Positions 1 through 6,906 of a stretch of 16,281 nt of DNA are shown here, piece after piece. The stretch covers positions 1 through 16,281 of the forward strand of contig UQWT01000052.1 in assembly GCA_900544815.1 (NCBI GenBank), read 5' to 3'. The notes below the pieces were generated by a model. It was not told the DNA's origin. It did no database searches and worked only from the letters and a program-made list of their open reading frames with translations. The first letter of the stretch is position 1; each line of letters starts with the position of its first letter. This DNA comes from an uncultured Bacteroidales bacterium (lineage in GTDB: Bacteria; Bacteroidota; Bacteroidia; Bacteroidales; UBA932). Both the position numbers and the translations under genes were made by a program.

Positions 1-24
1 TTCCTCTCTGAAAAATAAATGTTT

Positions 25-2358
25 TTATTGCTTATTATCCGCACCCAAAAAGTTGCATTTATAAGTTGAACTCAAGTGATACGCAAATGCTTTAAGCCAT
101 TCATTCATAATGTAAACAATACAAGGAACAGCTATAACAAAGCAGATGAGTGCAATCTTGCAGTACCTTATGTTGAACATCTTTACAATCTCTGTGATGG
201 ATGAACCGAGCACCCTTCTTATGCCAATCTCATGTCTTCTGTATTGCGATTCGAACATGACTAATCCAAACACCCCCATAAGGGAGATTATTATTGAGAT
301 GAGAGAACATATTGTAATGAAATTTGCTGTGTGGCTTTCGTTGGTATAGTCAACGCTTAATTCCTCTGTGATTGGTTTAAAGTCCATCGTCTCCGGCCTC
401 ATCTTCCCTACAAAAACAGGTACGGGTGTAACAGAGAGTACATGCTCTCTTATTGATTTTATGTCTGCTCCCTGTGCTACCTTAAAGTAGATATGACGAA
501 GAAAAAAGGAGTACTTTTCTCCAAATATGAAAAAGGCAAATGGGGTAATTGGGTACTGTAGCGGCTTAAAATGAAAATCTTTGCAGATACCAACTACCGG
601 GGCTTCACCTGCAGATGCAAGTATTCTGTCTTCTACATTTATACCATATTTTTTTGCAGCTGTTTCATTAACGATGAATGTCCCCTCCTTTAGTTCATCA
701 GATGGCGTAAAGTCCCGTCCGTCAACTATATCAATTCCCATTGTCTTGAGAAAATTATAGGAAACAGGCATAATGTCCATCTTAATCTCCTGCCCTTTAA
801 AATCCCTTCCCCAGTTCATTCTCTCCTTGGCTACCAATGTATTAGAGGTAAATGCCACATCTGTTATTTGCGGGTTCTCCTTTAATCGTTGAACTAGATG
901 CTCTCTTTTAGAGACATCACCCAAGGCTGTAGGATCTGTATATACAGAGAAAATATTCTCTTTGTCAAATCCTAAATCGTAGTTCAGCATATATCTGTGT
1001 TGCAGATTTATGAATAGAGAGCAGGTTATAAGTATAAACGATATAAAGAACTGTAATCCAATTAATATACCTCTCAATAATACGCCGGAGCGTGAATTTG
1101 CAAAACGCCCCTTAAATATAGATGCGGTATTAAACGACACAATATAATGGGCCGGATACAGGCTTCCTGCAAGTATAAGAACAACGGCTACGGCAATTGT
1201 AAAGATTACTACCGGAACGTTCTTTGAAAAGGCGGCAGATGTAGACAAATATCCCGCTAAAGATGAATTTGCTGCATAGAAGTCCAAGTAGAGGCTTATA
1301 AGCAGTGCAATTATAACAATAAGAGCGGATTCCAAAACAAATTCAAGTTTCAGCTTTGACTTGGGGCAACCAAAAAGTTTTTTGGTATTAACCTCCTTTA
1401 TTCTAACGGGTACCAATGCAAAGAAGAAATTTATATAGTTTATAAGCGCCACTATTATAAGGATTATACCTATGGCAATAAGAGTTATTGTTGTGGTTTT
1501 ATTGCCTTTGAGCCCTTCAGAATCTACATTGGTGTTGAAATACAGACCTCTAACAGGAACGGGGGCAATCTTTGTCCTGCTTATCATCTCATCAAAACTT
1601 GCATGTTTAACAGCATTGGTATCTGTTGCATAGTAGTTTTTAAGCATTTCCCGCTGGGCATCGCATATCGCTTTTCCACCCTCTTCGGCTGTAACACCTT
1701 TATTGAACTTAAGGTAATAATTATAGTTCCACATACCCCTCTCGGTGAGTTCCTCGTCTCCTAAGTTGGTGATTATGCTAACATTGCGGAAATTACAGGC
1801 CGAAGAAAAATCTTTATATATACCTGTTATTGTATAATTTACCTTATTCAAGCCGTTATAATTGCAGTTATAGAGTACATCTCCAACCCCAAGCCCGGTT
1901 TTTTGAGCCAACGATTGGTTTATTACCACACTGACTCCCGGGGTAAGCTCTTTGTAATCTCCGCTTATCATCTCAACCCCAATTAGGTCAAACATGCTTA
2001 AGCTCCAATAATTTATTGTAGCATCGAAGGATATTTTTTCTCCATTTTTAAGATAGTAAGCCGGTGTCTCCAAACTAAAAGATTTAACAACGCCATACTG
2101 TTCAACTTTTGGAACCGTTTCCAATGCCTCCTCTATATTGGGCCTCGAAGTTGCTGTCATCAATTTTGTTGGGTCATTCCAGCTCTGCGTGCAAGCGATG
2201 TATAGTTTATTACACTCTTTATAAGAGCTGTTGTATGTGAGGTCAAAATATACCTGCACAAATATCAGGTATAGCGCAGATAAGGCAACCGCCAACCCCA
2301 ATATGTTTATAATGGTTGACGTCCTAAATCTCCAGAGTGTTTTAAAAACATGTCTCAT
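25..2358 (-). CDS. MacB/FtsX-type ABC transporter permease
   Basis: This 777-residue inner-membrane protein has the double-FtsX layout common in Bacteroidota. There is a first membrane helix at about residues 15-38, then a large extracytoplasmic MacB_PCD-like domain, three helices around residues 290-410, a fourth near 433-458 that opens the second half, a second extracytoplasmic domain, and two C-terminal helices. The sequence RRHEIGIRRVLGSS near the C-terminus is the cytoplasmic motif of FtsX permeases that couples to the ATPase. MacB-type transporters do not translocate through the bilayer; they drive substrate from the periplasm through an adaptor and TolC (family knowledge). It starts 12 bp after the adaptor gene, so the two are almost certainly co-transcribed. 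It has no ATP-binding domain of its own, and none is encoded in the window. The stop codon is 24 bp from the left edge, so further permease or ATPase genes may follow. The substrate is not predictable from sequence. Confidence 0.93.
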   Translation of the reverse strand: MRHVFKTLWRFRTSTIINILGLAVALSALYLIFVQVYFDLTYNSSYKECNKLYIACTQSWNDPTKLMTATSRPNIEEALETVPKVEQYGVVKSFSLETPAYYLKNGEKISFDATINYWSLSMFDLIGVEMISGDYKELTPGVSVVINQSLAQKTGLGVGDVLYNCNYNGLNKVNYTITGIYKDFSSACNFRNVSIITNLGDEELTERGMWNYNYYLKFNKGVTAEEGGKAICDAQREMLKNYYATDTNAVKHASFDEMISRTKIAPVPVRGLYFNTNVDSEGLKGNKTTTITLIAIGIILIIVALINYINFFFALVPVRIKEVNTKKLFGCPKSKLKLEFVLESALIVIIALLISLYLDFYAANSSLAGYLSTSAAFSKNVPVVIFTIAVAVVLILAGSLYPAHYIVSFNTASIFKGRFANSRSGVLLRGILIGLQFFISFILITCSLFINLQHRYMLNYDLGFDKENIFSVYTDPTALGDVSKREHLVQRLKENPQITDVAFTSNTLVAKERMNWGRDFKGQEIKMDIMPVSYNFLKTMGIDIVDGRDFTPSDELKEGTFIVNETAAKKYGINVEDRILASAGEAPVVGICKDFHFKPLQYPITPFAFFIFGEKYSFFLRHIYFKVAQGADIKSIREHVLSVTPVPVFVGKMRPETMDFKPITEELSVDYTNESHTANFITICSLISIIISLMGVFGLVMFESQYRRHEIGIRRVLGSSITEIVKMFNIRYCKIALICFVIAVPCIVYIMNEWLKAFAYHLSSTYKCNFLGADNKQ

Positions 2359-2370
2359 AGATGGAACTTG

Positions 2371-3627
2371 TTACCAAATTAGCACTTCGTTGTCTCCAAA
2401 TGTGTCGTAAGATGAAATAATCACCTTTTCTCCCGGCTCAAGACCTTCAAGCACCTCGTAATACTGAGGATTCTGTCTGCCAATCTTTACATTTCTTTTA
2501 ACAGCTTTGTTCTCACCCTCCTTCACTACATATATCCAGTTTCCACCTGTACTTTGGTAAAACGCCCCGCGAGGTACAATTATAGCTTGAACAGGCTGGC
2601 CCAACTGTAGGTTAAGATAATATGTCTGTCCTGTCCTTATGTTGTCCGGTCTGTTGCCGCTGAATACAAAATCTGCCTTGAACTGACCGTTCCTAACTTC
2701 AGGATATACCTTTCTTACTGTTGTGTTGTAACTTACACCCTGTCTCTCAAAAGTAGCGTCAAGCCCGCTTTTTACCCTGTCTATGTAGTGCTCATCTATC
2801 TGCGCTTCAATCTTATAGTCCTGCAAATCATTTATCTGCCCAATCTTTTCACCCATGGTGAGAGACTGTCCCAAAACAATATCCAACTGTCCAAGTTCGC
2901 CTGTAATAGGAGACTTTATCTTAAGATTTGCAACACGCTCCCTAATAAGGCTCATGTTATGTCTCATATTGGCTAAGTCGTTATCCAACTGCTCAATCTG
3001 AACGGTTCTGTAGATAGAATCCTGTTTCTGCCTCTCAATAATAAGATCTCTCTTATCTCTTGCCAATTCATAATCCTCCTTAGCCTGCAACCACTCCTCT
3101 TTGGAGAGCAGCTTCTTGTTGTAAAGAGCCTCGTTCTGTCTGTACAGGCGCTCCTTTCTTGCAACATCTATATTCAGCTGGAGCCTCTCCTGTTTAAGGC
3201 TCAGTTTCTCCTGCTCCATAGATATTACGGTATTCCTAAGGAAGTTCTGCTTCTCTGCCACCTGAGCCTCAGCATCGAGAATCTGCAGACTGAGATTGTG
3301 GTTGCTCAGCTCAACAATAACATCGCCCTGCTTTACACAGGTGCCCTCCTCAATTACAATATTCTCCACAATTCCGGCCTCAAGCGGACTCAACTGAACG
3401 GTCTTAATAGGCTGAACCTGCCCCGTAACCCTAACATAATCATTAAATTCACCACTTTTTACTGTGGTAATGTTAAGCCCTGTAACATCAACCTTTAAAG
3501 TAGAGCTGTAATCTCTGAACGCAAGCCATATAACAAATACAAGTAGTACTGCGCCGGCATAATAAGGAATTGCCTTTTTAGTTGTAAGCCTCTTCCAACC
3601 TGTTTTCTTTTCTATCTGAATATCCAT
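2371..3627 (-). CDS. Periplasmic adaptor (membrane-fusion) protein, HlyD/MacA family
   Basis: This 418-residue adaptor bridges the inner-membrane permease and the TolC channel. A short cytoplasmic N-terminus is followed by a single anchor helix at about residues 19-37. The lipoyl/barrel-sandwich halves lie near residues 60-110 (with the typical G-T-C-V-K-Q-G-D turn) and 235-270 (IKSPITGELG). Between them, residues 115-235 form a long charged coiled-coil hairpin. A beta-barrel and a membrane-proximal domain ending in EGLEPGEKVIIS complete the protein. It is anchored by a helix rather than by a lipid. It is the middle gene of the efflux operon, 63 bp after the channel gene and 12 bp before the permease. 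The 63-bp gap carries one copy of the recurrent GCTTCCCGACAAA motif. Confidence 0.94.
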   Translation of the reverse strand: MDIQIEKKTGWKRLTTKKAIPYYAGAVLLVFVIWLAFRDYSSTLKVDVTGLNITTVKSGEFNDYVRVTGQVQPIKTVQLSPLEAGIVENIVIEEGTCVKQGDVIVELSNHNLSLQILDAEAQVAEKQNFLRNTVISMEQEKLSLKQERLQLNIDVARKERLYRQNEALYNKKLLSKEEWLQAKEDYELARDKRDLIIERQKQDSIYRTVQIEQLDNDLANMRHNMSLIRERVANLKIKSPITGELGQLDIVLGQSLTMGEKIGQINDLQDYKIEAQIDEHYIDRVKSGLDATFERQGVSYNTTVRKVYPEVRNGQFKADFVFSGNRPDNIRTGQTYYLNLQLGQPVQAIIVPRGAFYQSTGGNWIYVVKEGENKAVKRNVKIGRQNPQYYEVLEGLEPGEKVIISSYDTFGDNEVLIW

Positions 3628-3656
3628 GGTTATATATTTTTTTTCTAATTAATTCT

Positions 3657-3669
3657 GCTTCCCGACAAA
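3657..3669 (-). repeat. Recurrent TTTGTCGGGAAGC motif in the channel-adaptor gap
   Basis: On the minus strand this reads TTTGTCGGGAAGC, identical over 13 nt to copies at 5425 and 6687 and over 12 nt to one at 14717. It sits in the 63-bp gap between the channel and adaptor genes. No TAnnTTTG box precedes it here, so it is not simply a promoter. Its function is unknown. Confidence 0.7.
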
Positions 3670-3690
3670 TAATTTTTTTAGTTGCCAATC

Positions 3691-5121
3691 CTATTTTACC
3701 AAAGGTTCGCCGGAGTAATAATCCAACAACTTACTCTTTACCGTAAGCTGCAATTTGGCGTTAAGCTCCTCTGCTTTGGCAGACAGAAGCTGATTTGCAG
3801 AGGTTTGCAGATCTATAGGATTTATGCTGCCCATTGCAAACTTCTGTGCTGTTGCATCGTATGCAAGCTGTGCGGCATCTGCCTTTGCCTTTGCAAGGTT
3901 GTATTCCTGAATGTATCCGTCTACTTCAAAAGCGGTTCTTGTAATCTCTGTCTTAAGCTCCTGTGTGGCAATGGAGAAATCCTCCATGGCTGTCTTATAG
4001 CTGTTTTTTGCCTTATGAACATTGGTTCTTCTTGCAAGCCCGCTAAAAATAGGTATACTTATAGATGCTCCAAAATAATGGCCTTTATTATGGTCCAACT
4101 GTGTCCAAAAAGGATCTGCCTTGGAATCTGTACCTCCGGATATTGTCTTATAGTAGCTTGAATTATAACCTCCTTGTCCGCTTATTGTTGGCAGATATTT
4201 TCCGCGTGCTATCTGTAATGAGAGTTTGCTTGCCTTTAGGCTCTTCTCGCTCGCCTCAATCTTTGGGTTGTTGTCTATTGCATATTCAACGATTGAGGAG
4301 ATTATCGCAGGAGATAGCAAAGAGTTGCCCTTCTCATCCAAGTAACTCGATTCAACATATTTTGTGTAATCCAAATCCAAATTGAGTTCCTCCTCTATGG
4401 GCCAGTTGATGCTCTGTTTAAGGGTTAGCAGAGAGGTCTTGTATTTGTTCTCCTGCTGAACCAAAAACAGCCTTTCGGTTGCGACCTGTGTCTCAATCTG
4501 TGCCACATCTGCAGGGCTTTTGCTTCCCATCTCCTCCATTACCTTTGCCTGCTCCAATGTCTTTAGAGAGGCTTCCAACTGTTCTGTACCTATCTTTATA
4601 GTAGAATTGTAATATATTACATCAAAGTAAGCTTGTATAATGGATATCGCCAACTCATCTTTTGTCTGTTGTAATTGGTCCAATCCCATTAACTTCATTA
4701 CACTTGCCAATCTCACATTGTTTATAAGCTGCAATCCCGAAAACAGTGTCATACTTGCGTATGCCCCGTATGAGTTGCCCAAGTTTCCCATTGTGGTATA
4801 TGTGTTGGTTCCAGGGTCAACTGAACGTCCGTAACTGGCAGTTATGGACGAACTTGCAGATATAGAAGGAAAGAGGTCGCTGATTGCGGCTGTCTTATCA
4901 TGTTTATAGTTATCTGCCGCATATCTGCTTTTATTAACCTTTTGGCTGTTCTCTAATCCGTATAGGATACAGTCGTTTAAGGTCATCTTTGAGCCGGCTG
5001 TTACCGTTGTGGCAACCGTATCGCTCGGTATGGAGGCAGCATCTGCACAACATGCGCAGTGTGCGGATACTGCCATCCCACTCAAAATAACTGTTATTAA
5101 CGCGACTTTTATTAGTTTCAT
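3691..5121 (-). CDS. TolC-like outer membrane efflux protein
   Basis: This 476-residue protein begins with a signal peptide (K-rich start, hydrophobic core to about residue 20). Two repeated outer-membrane efflux (OEP) halves follow, about residues 45-250 and 265-470, made mostly of long amphipathic helices. The segments SASSSITASYGRSVDPGTN and SISIPIFSGLARR are typical of the family's strand regions. Members trimerise into a beta-barrel plus periplasmic helical tunnel. Three cysteines cluster at residues 22, 24 and 25 near the likely cleavage site, but the residues before them do not make a good lipobox, so I call a type I signal. It is the first gene of the minus-strand operon and lies divergent to the NtrC-type regulator, with 357 bp between the start codons. 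Confidence 0.94.
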   Translation of the reverse strand: MKLIKVALITVILSGMAVSAHCACCADAASIPSDTVATTVTAGSKMTLNDCILYGLENSQKVNKSRYAADNYKHDKTAAISDLFPSISASSSITASYGRSVDPGTNTYTTMGNLGNSYGAYASMTLFSGLQLINNVRLASVMKLMGLDQLQQTKDELAISIIQAYFDVIYYNSTIKIGTEQLEASLKTLEQAKVMEEMGSKSPADVAQIETQVATERLFLVQQENKYKTSLLTLKQSINWPIEEELNLDLDYTKYVESSYLDEKGNSLLSPAIISSIVEYAIDNNPKIEASEKSLKASKLSLQIARGKYLPTISGQGGYNSSYYKTISGGTDSKADPFWTQLDHNKGHYFGASISIPIFSGLARRTNVHKAKNSYKTAMEDFSIATQELKTEITRTAFEVDGYIQEYNLAKAKADAAQLAYDATAQKFAMGSINPIDLQTSANQLLSAKAEELNAKLQLTVKSKLLDYYSGEPLVK

Positions 5122-5163
5122 ATTCTTTGTGTGTTATTTTACCATTTTATTATTTGCTTGTCA

Positions 5164-5187
5164 GCTTTGGCTTTGGCATTAGCTTTA
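5164..5187. repeat. Tandem degenerate hexamers GCTTTG-GCTTTG-GCATTA-GCTTTA
   Basis: Four contiguous 6-bp units all begin with GC and end in a purine. Related units return at 5231-5248 (GCTTTA, GCCTTG, GCTAAT) and 5261-5278 (GCCAAT, GCCAAC, GCATAG). The same family occurs inverted at 10434-10463. This looks like a drifting short-period repeat, not coding sequence. Confidence 0.65.
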
Positions 5188-5211
5188 GCCTCTCTCTACC
5201 CTATAAACTCG

Positions 5212-5244
5212 CAACTATAAACTTTTATTTGCTTTAGCCTTGGC
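5212..5244. repeat. Intergenic repeat block, copy A (inverted relative to copy B near 10294-10467)
   Basis: It contains CAACTATAAACTTTTAT (5212-5228) overlapping TTTATTTGCTTTAGCCTT (5224-5241). Exact reverse complements lie at 10294-10310 (17 nt) and 10450-10467 (18 nt). In copy A the two parts are adjacent; in copy B they are about 140 bp apart. Confidence 0.7.
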
Positions 5245-5272
5245 TAATTAAATTATCATGGCCAATGCCAAC

Positions 5273-5289
5273 GCATAGACATGTGCCAA
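5273..5289 (-). promoter_or_regulatory. Possible sigma-54 promoter of the efflux operon
   Basis: The minus strand reads TTGGCAC (5289-5283), a perfect -24 element, then ATGC (5276-5273) as a -12 candidate. Eleven bases separate GG and GC, one more than the canonical ten, and the -12 element is imperfect, so this is only a candidate. It would give a leader of about 140 nt containing the hexamer repeats. The divergent gene encodes a sigma-54 activator, which is the main reason to consider it. Confidence 0.3.
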
Positions 5290-5352
5290 AATAATGCCTT
5301 TAAGTATAAATTGCTGTAAATAAATCTATTGTGTATTCAATGGGTTAAATCA

Positions 5353-5373
5353 ATTGTCTAATTATTATACAAT
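5353..5373. promoter_or_regulatory. 21-bp imperfect dyad, candidate operator or enhancer
   Basis: The arms are ATTGTcTAAT and ATTAtACAAT around a single central base, with one mismatched pair out of ten. Its centre is about 75 bp upstream of the candidate leftward -24 box and about 60 bp upstream of the rightward -7 box, so it could serve either promoter. A role as the binding site of the adjacent NtrC-type regulator is inferred. Confidence 0.45.
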
Positions 5374-5420
5374 GTCATTAATTTTATGTATGGAATTTAG
5401 ACATTTTGAGGTTAATATCT

Positions 5421-5428
5421 TAACTTTG
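5421..5428 (+). promoter_or_regulatory. Bacteroidota-type -7 box TAACTTTG upstream of the response regulator
   Basis: TAACTTTG matches the TAnnTTTG consensus. A degenerate -33 (TTAG, 5397-5400) lies 20 bp upstream. The box runs straight into GTCGGGAAGCGG, the recurrent motif, at the expected transcript start. A 5-bp hairpin (GAAGC 5433-5437, GCTTC 5448-5452) would form near the 5' end of the leader. The leader to the ATG at 5479 is about 45 nt. Confidence 0.65.
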
Positions 5429-5442
5429 TCGGGAAGCGGAAA
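5425..5442 (+). repeat. Recurrent motif copy, 18 nt identical to 6687-6704
   Basis: TTTGTCGGGAAGCGGAAA occurs here, overlapping the -7 box and leader, and again inside the downstream coding sequence. The shared core TTGTCGGGAAG occurs five times in the window. Confidence 0.75.
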
Positions 5443-5478
5443 AAACGGCTTCTGAAACATTTTTTGACAGACAGACTT

Positions 5479-6864
5479 ATGGCTAAACAGGGAACTATAA
5501 TGGTGGTAGATGACAACAAGAGCATTCTTCAGGCTTTGGAGTTGTTGTTGCCAAGGTATTTTGCAAAGGTTATCACCCTTTCAAACCCCAATCAGATAGA
5601 CAGTACTTTGCGCGAGAATGCTGTGGATGTAGCTCTATTGGATATGAATTACTCATCAAAGGTGAATAATGGCAATGAGGGGTTGTATTGGTTGAGTTAT
5701 GTTAAGGAGAGGTTTCCTGCGGTTCAGGTTGTTATGTTTACAGCATACGCAGAGATAGAGTTGGCGGTTGAGGCTGTAAAGCGTGGGGCCTGCGATTTTG
5801 TGGTAAAGCCTTGGGAGAATGAAAAATTGGTTGCCATTCTTACAAATGCCTATAATCTAAAGAAATCTTCTGCAGAGGTCAAGCAGTTGAAAGAGATAAA
5901 GAAAGAGCTGGTTGGTAACTCTGTAATGTGGTGGGGAAACAGCCCTCAGATGTTGGAACTTAGAAAGACCATAGAGAAGGTGGCAAAGACAGATGCCAAT
6001 ATTCTTATTACGGGAGAGAACGGTACCGGTAAGGAGATGCTGAGCAGGGAGATACATAATAGGTCTTTAAGGCGTAACGAGCTTATGGTAACGGTTGATA
6101 TGGGTGCGGTTGTGGAGTCTCTTTTCGAGAGCGAGCTGTTTGGGCATGTAAAAGGGGCGTTTACAGATGCAAAGGCAGACAGGGCGGGTAAGTTTGAGGT
6201 TGCAAATCATGGTACTCTGTTTTTGGACGAGATAGGGAATATTCCGCTTCATCTGCAGGCAAAACTGCTTACCGCAATCCAAAGCGGGACTATTGTAAAG
6301 GTTGGGAGCAATACCCCTATTCCTGTGGATATAAGACTTATATCGGCTACCAACAGGGATCTTAACAGGATGGTTGCAGACGGGGAGTTCAGGGAGGATC
6401 TGCTTTACAGGATAAATACCATTCATCTTCATCTGCCACCTTTGCGAGAGCGAAAGGAGGATATCCCCTCTTTTGCAAACAGTTTTTTGGGGAAATACGC
6501 AGTAAAGTATGGTAGAAAGGGGCTTTCGTTTTCGGATGAGGCTGTTGCCAACATGGTTGCCTATCGTTGGCCCGGCAATATAAGGGAGTTGGAACATACT
6601 ATTGAGAAGGCTGTCATTATGTGCGACGGGGCAAAGATTCTCCCCGGTGATCTTATGTTAAAATCTTCTGCTAACGAGATGGCGGATTTGTCGGGAAGCG
6701 GAAAGGGGAAAAACATGCCCTCTTTTGAGACCTTTGAGGAGATGGAGCGGGCTATGATCTCTGCGGCTTTGGACAAACATTGCGGCAATCTGTCTGCGGT
6801 GGCCTCTCAGCTTGGGGTTACAAGGCAGACTCTATATAATAAGATGAAGAAATACGGGCTGTAG
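5479..6864 (+). CDS. NtrC-family sigma-54-dependent response regulator
   Basis: I start at the ATG at 5479 (461 residues) and not the in-frame TTG at 5464, because the receiver domain begins immediately (MAKQGTIMVVDDN). The receiver domain, residues 5-125, has acidic D11/D12, phospho-acceptor D55 (VALLDMN), T88 and K110. The AAA+ domain, about 150-380, has Walker A GENGTGKE (179-186), the sigma-54 contact loop GAFTDA (226-231), Walker B GTLFLDEI (245-252) and an arginine-rich LRERKEDIP segment. A C-terminal Fis-type helix-turn-helix spans about 420-461 (LSAVASQLGVTRQTLYNKMKKYG). The canonical loop is GAFTGA; the D variant recurs in Bacteroidota homologues as I recall them. The protein should oligomerise when phosphorylated and open sigma-54 promoters. 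The partner kinase follows after 42 bp; the divergent efflux operon is the likely target. Confidence 0.95.
   Translation: MAKQGTIMVVDDNKSILQALELLLPRYFAKVITLSNPNQIDSTLRENAVDVALLDMNYSSKVNNGNEGLYWLSYVKERFPAVQVVMFTAYAEIELAVEAVKRGACDFVVKPWENEKLVAILTNAYNLKKSSAEVKQLKEIKKELVGNSVMWWGNSPQMLELRKTIEKVAKTDANILITGENGTGKEMLSREIHNRSLRRNELMVTVDMGAVVESLFESELFGHVKGAFTDAKADRAGKFEVANHGTLFLDEIGNIPLHLQAKLLTAIQSGTIVKVGSNTPIPVDIRLISATNRDLNRMVADGEFREDLLYRINTIHLHLPPLRERKEDIPSFANSFLGKYAVKYGRKGLSFSDEAVANMVAYRWPGNIRELEHTIEKAVIMCDGAKILPGDLMLKSSANEMADLSGSGKGKNMPSFETFEEMERAMISAALDKHCGNLSAVASQLGVTRQTLYNKMKKYGL
6687..6704 (+). repeat. Recurrent motif inside the regulator's inter-domain linker
   Basis: TTTGTCGGGAAGCGGAAA is identical over 18 nt to the promoter/leader copy at 5425-5442. 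It encodes part of the low-complexity LSGSGKGKN linker between the AAA+ and helix-turn-helix domains, a segment with little protein-level constraint, so the identity may be imposed at the DNA or RNA level. Confidence 0.7.
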
Positions 6865-6876
6865 TAAGAGATTTTT

Positions 6877-6887
6877 CTTTCCGACAA
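6877..6887 (-). repeat. One-mismatch copy of the TTGTCGGGAAG motif
   Basis: The minus strand reads TTGTCGGAAAG, in the 42-bp gap between the regulator and kinase genes. It follows the tendency of this motif to sit in short gaps, but with a mismatch it is weaker evidence. Confidence 0.4.
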
Positions 6888-6906
6888 TTTATGATGGTGT
6901 AGGTTG

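Larger units (their letters stand above)
5122..5478. promoter_or_regulatory. Divergent intergenic control region between efflux operon and regulator gene
   Basis: This is 357 bp of AT-rich sequence with no credible gene. From left to right it holds hexamer repeats (5164-5187, 5231-5248, 5261-5278), two copies of CTATAAACT (5201 and 5215), a possible sigma-54 -24 box facing left (5283-5289), an imperfect 21-bp dyad (5353-5373), and a Bacteroidota-type -7 box facing right (5421-5428). The arrangement would suit an NtrC-type regulator acting on the efflux operon while being made from its own housekeeping promoter. That role is inferred. Confidence 0.6.

Noticed and set aside
3682..4161. 159-codon Cys-rich frame opposite the TolC-like gene
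   Set aside because: It overlaps the C-terminal OEP domain; its cysteine and leucine runs come from the complementary codons of the sense gene.
5164..5278. CRISPR array
   Set aside because: The repeats are 6-bp degenerate units with no conserved 23-47 nt repeat or unique spacers, and no cas genes are present.
5464..5478. Upstream TTG start for the response regulator
   Set aside because: It adds only five residues before a receiver domain that already begins at the ATG at 5479, and no ribosome site supports it.
6067..6597. 176-codon open frame antisense to the NtrC-type regulator
   Set aside because: It lies wholly inside a clearly conserved AAA+ domain, has no recognisable domain or leader, and its composition is that of a codon-bias shadow.
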